A stretch of 64,000 nucleotides of DNA from Nyssa sinensis (lineage: Eukaryota > Streptophyta > Magnoliopsida > Cornales > Nyssaceae): NCBI GenBank assembly GCA_008638375.1, contig CM018031.1, forward strand, positions 59,689,188 through 59,753,187, read 5' to 3'. The notes beneath the pieces are model-generated. The model had not been told where the DNA came from and did no database searches. It saw nothing but the letters and a program-made list of their open reading frames with translations. A program made the position numbers and the translations under genes. This document shows, piece after piece, positions 44,310-54,843 of this stretch (its first letter is position 1; each line of letters begins with the position of its first letter).

Positions 44310-45598
44310 TTCTTGATCTTTTGGAAAACATCAAGGTGCAAGCAGTCATGAGCCCTGAAACATCACTTGAAGCTAAGTTTCTGGCTGTGTTGGGAGACAA
44401 AGCTAACCTTCCTATCCTTTCTTTCACTACAAGTCCTTCCTTCTCCATAGAATATCCTTATTTTCTTCAAATTGCATAAGATGAAACCACTCAATTTAAA
44501 GGTATTGCTACCCTCATTGAATCATTTAAATGGAAGGATGCCATTCTCATTTACGAGGACACAGAAACATTACCATATTTGGTTGATTCATTGCAAGAAA
44601 AAGATATCTATATTGCTTATAAGAGAGCACTCTCTCCCTTGGCTACCGATGATCAAATACTTGAAGAACTCCATAAGATAATGACCATAGAAACAACAGT
44701 AGTTATTGTGCATATGTCACCTTCTCTTATGTCTCACCTTTTCTTGCATGTGAAAAGGTTAGGATTGATGAGGGAAGGCTATGCTTGGATTATAACTGAT
44801 AAGACAATGAATTTCTTGCATTCCATGGATTTTTCTGTCATTGATTCAATGCAAGGAGCATTGGGTTTCAAGTCTCATATTCCAACATCGAACGAGCTCC
44901 ACAACTTCACGCTAAGATGGAGAAGGAAATTTCATATGGAAGTGATCGAGTTAAATGTGCTTGGCTTGTGGGCATATGATGCAATTTAGGCACTAGCAAT
45001 GGCAGCTGAGAAGGTCAAAATGCCTCAGATAAGGGAAGACAGTATTACTTTAAAATTGAACTTGATGGACTTGGCTAACATTAGAGCTTCTAAAAGTGGC
45101 TCAATCCTCCTAAGTGAGATATTACAAACTAGATTTAAGGGGTTAAGTGGTGAGTTTCAACTTATGAATGGGAAGAAACTGATCTCTAAGGCATTTGAAA
45201 TAGTGAATGTGATAGGCAAAGGGGACAGAAGAGTTGGATTTTGGACATTGATGGATGGAATAACTAAAGAAATGAACCCATCTGTTGAGAAAAAGTATTC
45301 ATCATCACATAGTGGCATTGAAGCCATTATCTGGCCAGGAGGATCTACAACTACTCCAAAAGGTTGGGTGTTGCCAATGAGTGGTAAAAAGCTAAGAATT
45401 GGTGTTCCACTGAGGCAAGGGTCCAACGAATTCATAAACGTTGATATCCATCCTCAAACCAATGCAACAATTGTGACTGGTTCTTGTATAGATGTATTCA
45501 AGCCTGCCATTGATGCATTGGAATATGAGGTATCTTATGAGTTTATCCCATTTGCAAATGGCTCCTACGACGAACTCATATATCAGGTTTATCTTCAG
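44310..45598 (+). pseudogene. GLR copy 1 exon 2 (rest of ATD, ligand-binding S1)
   Basis: VLDLLENIKVQAVMSPETSL, FKGIATLIESFKWKDAILIY, then LGLWAYDAI*ALAMAAEK, and ligand-binding S1: GWVLPMSGKKLRIGVPL and CIDVFKPAIDALEYEVSYEF. It ends YDELIYQVYLQ. Stop codons at 44477 and 44987. Relative to copy 2, the residues ANGQKAGN before the exon end are lacking (copy 1 has FANGSYDELI). Confidence 0.9.
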
Positions 45599-45717
45599 GT
45601 ATGTTTATGGACTCGACTAATCTTTTTCTTTTTATAATTGCATGCCAATATATATATATATATATGCATATTTGAAAAGTGGTTTATTTATTGTATTTTG
45701 CATGTTGGATTGAACAG

Positions 45718-46024
45718 AATTATGATGCTGCTGTGGGGGATACAAGAATCAAGTCCAACAGATCTTTATATGTTGACTCTACATTGCCTTACACAGACAT
45801 GGGTGTGGGAACAGTAGCACCAGTAGTTGAAAATAAAAACATGTGGATTTTTTTTAAGCCAATTGATTCAGGTCTATGGATAACAAGTGTAAGTTTCTTT
45901 ATCATAATGGGCTTTGTGGTTTGGGCTATTGAACATCCTATAAATGAGGAATTCCAAGGCGCACCAGCACAACAAATTGGAACTGCCCTCTGGTTTGGCT
46001 TCTCTACACTTGTTTATACTCATA
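45718..46024 (+). pseudogene. GLR copy 1 exon 3 (end of S1, M1, pore loop)
   Basis: [33 protein letters not shown], then membrane segment [20 protein letters not shown] and pore region [20 protein letters not shown]. Donor CATA|GTAAGA. Open throughout. Confidence 0.92.
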
Positions 46025-46291
46025 GTAAGATCGCTATCTCTTTCTCACTTACCAAAAAAAAACAAGATTTTTATATGATTCATAAGTTTTATTACTTCAT
46101 AATTATTATATGATTCATATATCTAATTAGATGTGTCCCACGGAGGTGGGTCTTACTGTGAGGATCCAGATCCTCTCATATGAGTATGAGATCACAGTAG
46201 CATTACCCAAAAAAAAAAAAAAAATTGCTACTTGAAACATGTACAACTGAACTCTTTAAACATGTTGTGTTTTTGGTGTTTGACATTGCAG

Positions 46292-46671
46292 GAGAAAAGT
46301 TGTTAAGTAATTTGTCAAGGTTTGTAGTGATCGTTTGGGTGTTCGTAGTGCTTATATTGACTTCAAGCTACACTGCAACATTGACTTCTCTGTTGATGGT
46401 TCAACAGATTCAATTAGCATCAAAGGGGAATTATATAGGGTACCAAACTGGCACTTTCATAGAGGGAGTCATAGCTAACAACTTGAATTTTGAAGGGCTT
46501 CAGCAATATTCTTCACCTAATGAATATGTTGATGCTTTGTCAAGAGGGAATAACAATGGCAGTGTTGTTGCTGTTATTGATGAAATCCCATACATCAAAC
46601 TTTTCCTTACCAAGCATCTTGTGGGCTATGCCATGATCGCATCAGAACCTACCACCAATGGCTTTGCCTTC
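46292..46671 (+). pseudogene. GLR copy 1 exon 4 (M3, ligand-binding S2)
   Basis: The split Arg codon gives HREKLLSNLSRF; M3 is VVIVWVFVVLILTSSYTATL, with the gate motif SYTATLTSLL. S2 follows: NYIGYQTGTFIEGVIANN, AVIDEIPYIKLFLTKH and EPTTNGFAF. Donor TTC|GTGAGT, followed by a (TA)n run (46701-46728). Confidence 0.92.
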
Positions 46672-46698
46672 GTGAGTCTTATATTCTTTTACAAACTG

Positions 46699-46731
<33 letters not shown>

Positions 46732-47021
46732 TAGATTTTCTCACCTTATTATAGAATGAGAAAATACATTATGTATAGAATTACTTTATATATATACATA
46801 CACCCATACACACACATACAATGTATATAACTTATGTTTTTTTTTGGTAATTGTGATTATAACTTATGTTATCACTAACTACGTAGCTATGTAAGCAGAT
46901 ATTTAGACACCTTAATGCATCATTCATATGTATGTAACATGTATATACATATTTTTCTTGGTACGTACAAACATGTATATATACTTTAGTGATCAGCTTC
47001 TCATGTATCTAACTTTTACAG

Positions 47022-47384
47022 GCTTTTCGAAAAGGTTCACCGTTGGTACCTGAAATATCATGGGTGATTGCAAAACTCAGAGAAGAAGGAAAACTTATGA
47101 TGATGGAGAATGAATGGTTTAAGAGACAGTCATCTTTCATGTCCCAGGACTTTGTGACAAGCCCCAACATTCCCAACTCTCTAGACTTTGATAGTTTTCA
47201 TGGTTTATTTCTTATCAGTGGGATCTCATCAGCTTTAGCCCTTCTGATATTCTTGATTTGCTTACTTCATAAAAAATGGCATGCACATAACTTGGGAAAT
47301 CTATCTCGGGGAACATTACTGTTCATCATGAAGTACCTCTCACCGAAAAATTCTAATATGATACAAGAAACCATTGAAAGATGA
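47022..47384 (+). pseudogene. GLR copy 1 exon 5 (end of S2, M4, C-terminus)
   Basis: AFRKGSPLVPEISWVIAKLR, EENEWF-type end of S2 (MMMENEWFKRQSSF), M4 GLFLISGISSALALLIFLIC, and a short cytosolic tail ending NMIQETIER with TGA at 47382. Confidence 0.92.
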
Positions 47385-47550
47385 TCAATTGGAGTGCTTT
47401 AGTTATTGCTTCTTTGATTTTTATTTTTTTCTATGATTTTGGTCTTTGCTAGTTTCCAAGTTAATTAATCTGTTTTTCATGTGTTGAAAATGAGAAAAAT
47501 TACATATCCATACAGATGCCGTTACATAGGAAGAAATTGTCCAATGTGAT

Positions 47551-48062
47551 TGTAACACTTCGAACCGGTTATTGATAATTAAATCGCTAATTAAATATTA
47601 GAAACTTTAAGAAATAATATAATAGTTAAGAAAAACTAGATCAAGAAAATAAAAACTACAAAATAATAAGACCTCAATTTATGAAATCGACACGTAAAGA
47701 AAATAAATAAATAATACAAGTACATGAGAAGAAAAATAAAATTAATACAAAAATAAAAAAAAAAAATTTAAGTGCAAAAGCCTAACTAAAGGCAAATAAA
47801 AAAGAAAAGAAGAAAAGTAGGTCTCAAAAAGGTATTGGCTCAAAGAATTGAATCCAAGACCTAGTCTCCCAACTCTTACCTCCCATCTCCCAAGGGACTT
47901 ATGTCAAGTTAAAGCCCACTAGGCTATTAGCACACATGTGCTAGCATGGCCAAAAAATAAGCATATAGCATAGAAATTGTGTGAGAAAAGTCTGAAACAA
48001 TGACATGTCAATACCTCATTGCACCACCCTCACACCCAATAGGATTTCATGCAACATCTAAT

Positions 48063-48099
<37 letters not shown>

Positions 48100-51000
48100 G
48101 TGACATTGCGTAGGGAGGAGAGAAGTTAGGATTGACTTAGTGCATGTGTGTGTGTGTGTGCGACTAGAGAGAGAGTGAGTGAGAAGAAGAAGAAGAAGAA
48201 GAAGAAGAGGAAGAAAGGGTGAAGAAGAAAAGAGCTTGCATGCAAGCACTGATCAAGCAAAAGAAGTCTAGAAGGGTTCGAACTAAGTAAGGAAGGAATG
48301 AGGGAGATCCACTACCCAAAGGTAAAAGTACCTAAACTATATGTTTCTCTCTGTAAAAAAAGGATTGTTGTAACTTATTGTTGAATGAAAAATAAATGCA
48401 TGCGTGGCTTAGAGGTTAATATACCATGTTATGGAATATAAGAGAACTGACCTAGAAGGCTCAGAACACCCAAAACAGCCACCCAAACCCTCGTCTGCCA
48501 TTGTTAGACCACCTTGAAGGTGGGTCTGAATCGACCAGAAGGAAATCAATTTTTATTACTTGAGGCCTGATTTAGAAACTACAAGGGTCACAAAAACCCT
48601 GTCTCGCAACCAAAAAGCCTTAAAGAAGACCCCAAACCTTAACTTATAAGTTGCGGTTTTAAAACCAACCTTCACAAACCCACACCAAAACCTGATTCTT
48701 AGAAAGGGGACTGAATCCCCATGTTGATGGGACCACAATAAGCCCAACCCCATCAATTTTGGTAGAAAACAAGCTCAAACCGAGCTTGCTACAATCACGA
48801 GTGTCAAAACCCAATTGAATCGTATAGCCTGTTTCGAACCCCAAGACCAACGCCAAAATCTTCCTTGGAGTTTTAGGAGGCCATAAGAACAAACCGCAAG
48901 TCGAAAGGCTACCGTCATGAAATAAAGATTTAAGATCTCTGAAATTCGAAGAACAATGACTTCGTGATTTGGGAAGAAGATGAACAGTGTCGGGTTGGGT
49001 TTCGAGTTTGGGTTGGAACCCGCGTGCCCAACCACAGAAATGGGTAAGTAGGATGACATTGTTTAGGGGCTTTAGTTTTAAATTTTAAAAAGAATTTAGG
49101 TCTGTTTGGCTACGCGGTTAAAGGCCTGATTTGATAACCACAGTCGGAACAAGTTAACCTATCCTTGTTCTATGCCCTTGTTTGTTGTTTGACCAACTTA
49201 AAATTAGAAAAATAAAAAGGAGTCGCAGCTCCCCAGACTCGAAACAGAAACTTCACGCACTGAAGAACCTAAATGCCAAGCGTGTACCACTATGCCACCA
49301 TGGTACTTGTGATATAAAATGAATAATATAAATATATATTATTAAATAAAATAATTTAAATAATCTAATTATGATAAAATGTTCCGTTACCCAAATAATT
49401 AAAAGGTAGTGTATTTTGATTCTTTTTGACATTCTAAACCCAATGGTGAGGTCCGTTTTATGAGACGAAATCTCACAAATTAAGACACGTAAAATATAAA
49501 ATTATCATTTTACCATTAATGATGCTCGGAGCCAAATAGAAGTCCAAGAGGGTCTATATTGACTTTCTTTGATGTTCCAAACCTAACGGTGAGGTCCATA
49601 TTATCAAATTAAGTACTAATAAATAAGGCACGTGAAAATTCAAATGTATTAAATTACCCCTAAGAGTCTTATCACTTGATTACGTATAGTCCATTTTAAA
49701 GGAAATAAGGTCTATCCTAGGAAATTGGTCCAAGAATAAACTAAGAACACCAAATAGGTGGTGATTTAAGTTAAATGTCAAATTAATTAGATTCTTCATA
49801 AATCATTCTTAGGAACTACAAGGGAAAGGGATAGGCACACTACTAGTGTGCCAATCCCGAGAATCAATGTGAGTAGTCCTGGATTTTGAAGTGGAGGTTT
49901 TAACTCCATAATTTTTAAAGCATTTTAAGTTCAAATTCCTGTATTTACATGACTTGTGTTTCAAATGTGCTATTTGTTTCCATTTTTAAATATTATCTTG
50001 ACATGCAAGTGAACTTGTTTAAATGCTGATTGTTTATAAGTTCGTACTGCAGCATGTCTATTTTAAATTCAAAATTTGTATTAAATGCCTCTCTAAAAGT
50101 AAATATTTTTCATTCTAGCCATGTTTTAAATATTCTTGAATGATGTGGTTAAATGTTTTGAAAGTTATGCTTCAAATGTTTCTGAACGTTTTGTTTTAAG
50201 TATTCTGAAAGTTATGTCTTAATGTTCCTAAATTTTATATTAATTCCAAGTATTCTGAAAGCTCTGTTAAAGTACTTTTTGAAGTTATGTTTAAATTTCT
50301 TTGAAAAGTATCTATTTAAAAAGAAATGTTTTAAATGCTTCCTGTATGTTTGCAAACTAGTAATGCAAGATAATGGTGCATAAGCACTACAAGCTATTGA
50401 AACCCTATAGGACTCAAAATCCTATAAGTGCCAAGTAGAAGGTTTATCCCCAAGACATGAGATATCTTTATTGATCTGTTAATTAAGCTGGGAGACTAGT
50501 TCGAAATGGATTCTACTAAAATAAAAGTGAAAAGATGTTACGTTCAAAAATGACAAAATGTTTATCTTCCATTTTTCTAAACGTGATTTATATGTTCTAA
50601 TTTCATGATCAAAGGATCTATGTTTTAAATAATGAAAAAAAAAACTACATCCTCGTATTTGAATCGTGAAATAATAGTTTACTCGAATGCCTTGAATGCA
50701 TCGTGTTTTATGTTTTGAAGAAATAATTGTTTTACTCGAATGCCTTGAATGCATCGTGTTTTATGTTTCGAGGATTCCTGTATCCTGTATTTAATGAAAT
50801 AAGTACCTAACCTAAATGCCTTGAATGTTTTATGCTATCTATTTTAAGATTCTTGTATTTTCTATCTAAAATGTACGAGCAATTGGTAGTGACTGTTTTA
50901 TGAATTCTCTTACATTTAACCTACTACTAGTTGAAAACCCATGACAAGGTACTGGAATTACTCATGGTTTTTCATAATGCTCACATGAATTTGTTACGCA

Positions 51001-51410
51001 TGACTCTTTTAGGTAACAAAGATGATTGAGAGTCTTGCCTGTACTAAGGAAGGGTGTCGGGAGTTCTGCATTAAATTAGCATTTTAAGAATGACAGGACC
51101 AATAATCTTTTATAGCATTCTATTTTGGGCAAATTATGTATTTAAGTCCTTAAGGACAATGGTCATGTAATATGTTTAGCTTTTAAAAATTTAGCAAGCT
51201 CTGTGTGTCCGTTAATTATACCATTCTGGAAGTGGCAGTTCCAGGCGGATGTGTGGAAAGAAAAAAAAAAGTTTTCATGCTTCCGCAAAATATATTCAAG
51301 GTCGCATTGCTGTTCGGCATCACTGCTTCTGGTCCACCCGCCAACTCCTGGACTGAAGGATGGCGGTCGCATCTCCGTAATCTACATATGACGGGTCGCA
51401 AGTCGTGACA
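47551..51410. repeat. Giant solo LTR, copy B (3.86 kb, uninterrupted)
   Basis: From TGTAACACTTCGAACC to GCAAGTCGTGACA. Flanks GTGAT (left) and AAGAT (right) each differ by one base from GAGAT, the word flanking copy C, so they are decayed target duplications of the same event. It starts about 165 bp after the GLR copy 1 stop, exactly as copy C does after GLR copy 2. This is the reference copy: it shows the empty sites for CACTA 1 (near 50325), the CACTA fragment (near 50362) and the hAT element (near 49815). No coding sequence. Confidence 0.88.
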
Positions 51411-52654
51411 AAGATCGTTACACCACATCATCATATGACGGCCTACCACAAAGTTTCACTTTTTGTTTTAAATTGAAGAGAAGTTTACCTCAAATTATGG
51501 AAAAAACTGAATCTTTGTAAAAGATCGTCATACAATAATGTAGTATGACAATGTAAATAATTACCCGTAATAAAGGACCTTAATTTATGCATAAAATGAC
51601 ATGTTTTACCTAAGAAGTTATTTTTAAAGTACAATTGCCACCATGTCTCCCATAAGCATGACTGCAATATGGGATCAATGCTAGAGAATTCATTTCTAAT
51701 AGATATTACTTGTAAGATGTTCAATGTCATAGTTCAAATTCTCCATGAGATTGGATCATTAGCTAAATTCTTGGAATTTAGACCCCCAAAAGGGGATAAG
51801 AATAACCCATCTTTCATGGCATGACTCAGCATGTTTCTTTTCATCATCTCCACGTTTGTATAACATTGTGTTACATCTCATCCAAAATTTTAAAATTCTT
51901 GACTAATCTATCATTGTGGTTGTATGCTTACTTTTTTTTTTTTTAGTGAGTGGTAATAAATATTGTAGTTGGTATAATTTTAGTGATATTTAAATTATTT
52001 TTAAAATAAATTATACTAATATTTTTTTTCAAAATTTATCTATTAACGAAGTTCGTAAACTAAACCTGAATACCTCTCTTTGTGTGAATTTAAGTTCGTA
52101 AATTAATTCAGAAAACTTTTTATCAATAAAATAAAAAAAAAATGATACCTCTTCACAATTTTGGTGAATAAATAATAGTCAGGGAAATTACAAAATCCGA
52201 AAGCCAAGCCAGGACCACACCACTTGATGACGCGTGCTCTTCCAACCCACTCTTGTGCACTTCAAAGGGAACATGGCATGCTACTCGCGCTCTCTCCAAC
52301 ACTATAGTAAGCAATCCAGATCCCACTAACACGAAATTGGGGTTAGTTTCATAAGAGTTATTTTAATTTATTAGAAATTAAAATTATTGGTGAGATGTAA
52401 CTTAATTTGGGCTTAATAAGATAAATAAATTAGAATCATATCATATATAAATAGAAGGGAGCTTTTGTAGAGGTGTCACATTGTGTTTTCACATATTAAT
52501 TAAGCTATTAATGCATAATTCTCCAACAATTAGTCATTTAAAATATTTAAAAACTAAATTGGACTTCAAAAAAATGTAGAAAGATTTGACTCAAATTACA
52601 AAAATAACATGGTGCATGTACTATTTATATTATGTATCCACCACTATCTATAGT
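51411..52654. repeat. GLR repeat unit B spacer with promoter-like end
   Basis: Collinear with 10021-11460 and 62906-64000 apart from a deletion of about 450 bp near 52050. A TATA-like TATATAAATAG occurs at 52444-52454, about 200 bp before the GLR copy 2 coding part. Contains the small ORF at 51669. Confidence 0.7.
51669..51824 (+). CDS. Small conserved ORF of unknown function, unit B
   Basis: Same 52 codons as 10284-10439: MGSMLENSFLIDITCKMF, IVQILHEIGSLAKFLEF, KGDKNNPSFMA. Intact. No family recognised. Confidence 0.35.
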   Translation: MGSMLENSFLIDITCKMFNVIVQILHEIGSLAKFLEFRPPKGDKNNPSFMA

Positions 52655-53213
52655 ACTACTTTAAGATTGAACTTGATGGACTTGGCTAACATTAGAGCTT
52701 CTAAAAGTGGCTCAATCCTCCTAAGTGAGATATTACAAACTAGATTTAAGGGGTTAAGTGGTGAGTTTCAACTTATGAATGGGAAGAAACTGATCTCTAA
52801 GGCATTTGAAATAGTGAATGTGATAGGCAAGGGGGACAGAGGAGTTGGATTTTGGACATTGATGGATGGAATAACTAAAGAAATGAACCCATTTGTTGAG
52901 AAAAAGTATTCATCATCACATAGTGGCATTGAAGCCATTATCTGGCCAGGAGGATCTACAACTACTCCAAAAGGTTGGGTGTTGCCAATGAGTGGTAAAA
53001 AGCTAAGAATTGGTGTTCCACTGAAGCAAGGGTTCAAGGAATTCGTAAACGTTGATATCCCCAACAATTGTGACTGGTTTTTGTATAGATGTATTCAAGA
53101 CTGCCATTGATGCATTGGAATATGAGGTATCTTATGAGTTTATCCCATTTGTAAATGCCAACGGGCAGAAGGCAGGCAACTACAACGATCTCATATATCA
53201 GGTTTATCTTCAG
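52616..53213 (+). pseudogene. GLR copy 2 first retained exon (S1 part, chimeric 5' end)
   Basis: An in-frame ATG at 52616 gives MYYLYYVSTTIYSTTLRLNL before GLR sequence LMDLANIRASKSGSILLSEI; the first 15 or so residues come from former non-coding unit DNA. After the 14-bp deletion the correct frame resumes as TIVTGFCIDVFKTAIDALEY and keeps ANGQKAGNYNDLIYQVYLQ. Confidence 0.85.
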
Positions 53214-53261
53214 GTATGTTTATGCACTCGACTAATCTTTTCTTTTTATAATTGCATGCCA

Positions 53262-53293
<32 letters not shown>

Positions 53294-53343
53294 ATATTTG
53301 AAAAGTGGTTTATTTATTCTATTTTGCATGTTGGATTGAACAG

Positions 53344-53650
53344 AATTATGATGCTGTTGTGGGAGATATAACAATCACGTCCAATAGATCTTTATATGTT
53401 GACTTTACATTGCCTTACACAGAAATGGGTGTGGGAACAGTAGCACCAGTAGTTGAAAATAAAAACATGTGGATTTTTTTGAAGCCACTTGATTCAGGTC
53501 TATGGATAACAAGTGCTAGTTTCTTTATCATAACGGGGTTTGTGGTTTGGGCTATTGAACATCCTATAAATGAAGAATTCCAAGGCTCACCAGCACAACA
53601 AATTGGAACTGCCCTCTGGTTTGGCTTCTCTACACTTGTTTATGCTCATA
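53344..53650 (+). pseudogene. GLR copy 2 exon with M1 and pore loop
   Basis: [34 protein letters not shown]1 [20 protein letters not shown] and pore [20 protein letters not shown]. Open, same borders as copy 1. Confidence 0.92.
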
Positions 53651-53921
53651 GTAAGATCTCTATCTCTATCTCACTTGCCAAAAAAAAAAAAACATGATTT
53701 CTATATGATTCATAAGTTTTATTACTTCATAATTATTATATGATTCATATATCTAATTAGATGTGCCCCACAGAGGTGGGTCTTACTGTGAGGATCCGGA
53801 TCTAGATCCTCTCATATGAGTATGAGATCATAGTAGCATTACCCAAAAAAAAAAAATTGCTACTTGAAACATGTACAACTGAACTCTTTAAACATATTGT
53901 GTTTGGTGTTTGACATTGCAG

Positions 53922-54304
53922 GAGAAAAGTTTTCAAGTAATTTGTCAAGGTTTGTAGTGATCGTTTGGGTGTTCATAGTGCTTATATTGACTTCAAGCTA
54001 CACTGCAACATTGACTTCACTGTTGACGGTTCAACAGATTCAATTAGCATCAAAGAGGAATTATATAGGGTACCAAACTGGCCCTGTCATGCAGGGAGTC
54101 ATACGTAGTAGCAACCTAAATTTTGAAGGGCATAAGCAATATTCTTCACTTGATGAATATGCTGATGCTTTGTCAAGAGGGAATAACAATGGCGGTGTTG
54201 TTGCTATTATTGATGAAATCCCATACATCAAACTTTTCCTCGCCAAGCATCCTGTGGGCTATGCCATGATCGCATCAGAACCTACCACCAATGGCTTTGC
54301 CTTC
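53922..54304 (+). pseudogene. GLR copy 2 exon with M3 and S2
   Basis: EKFSSNLSRFVVIVWVFIVL, SYTATLTSLLTVQQ, YQTGPVMQGVIRSSNLNF, IDEIPYIKLFLAKHPVGY. Open. One codon longer than copy 1 (RSSNLNF versus ANNLNF). Confidence 0.92.
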
Positions 54305-54388
54305 GTGAGTCTTATATTTTTTTACAAACTGCTATATATATATAGACAGACTTTCTCACCTTATTATAGATTGAGAAAATACATTATG

Positions 54389-54444
54389 TGTTATGACATG
54401 AAATATTTTTTTTTTATTTTATTATTTATTCCTTGTTAATATTA

Positions 54445-54497
<53 letters not shown>

Positions 54498-54803
54498 GAT
54501 GGATGTATGTATATATATATATATGTATAATTTAAATTAATTAGTGTGCATATGTGTATACATGTGAGTGTGAATATTTAAATGTGTAAATGTATATGTA
54601 TATATATATATATATATATAAACAGTGCACAGTGCACTGTGTGTGTACCGGTTGTGTGTGTGTGTGAGTTTGAGTGTAACACACTCAAACAAGTATGGGA
54701 GGGGCATGGTGTGTGTGTGTAAGAGAGTGGTTGAAGTGTGTAGTGAGGTCTGTGTATATGTGTGTGGTGAGGACTGAGAGAGGGACAGACCTGTCGTGTG
54801 AAT

Positions 54804-54843
<40 letters not shown>

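Larger units (their letters stand above)
41681..47384 (+). pseudogene. GLR copy 1: glutamate receptor-like ion channel, pseudogene
   Basis: Plant GLRs are plasma-membrane, amino-acid-gated, Ca2+-permeable channels with an amino-terminal domain (ATD), a two-part ligand-binding domain, three membrane segments, a pore loop and a fourth segment. Five exons are recognisable: up to 42065, 44310-45598, 45718-46024, 46292-46671 and 47022-47384, all with GT..AG borders and fitting phases. Defects: no ATG or signal peptide in frame before the ATD (frame open from 41681, first GLR-like residues EIPVGVILDMGSW at 41894), TAA at 44477-44479 where the family usually has Gln, and TAG at 44987-44989 where it has Trp. 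Otherwise the frame is intact. Most similar in style to the tandem clade II (GLR2-type) genes. Functional only if the stops are sequencing errors. Confidence 0.9.
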
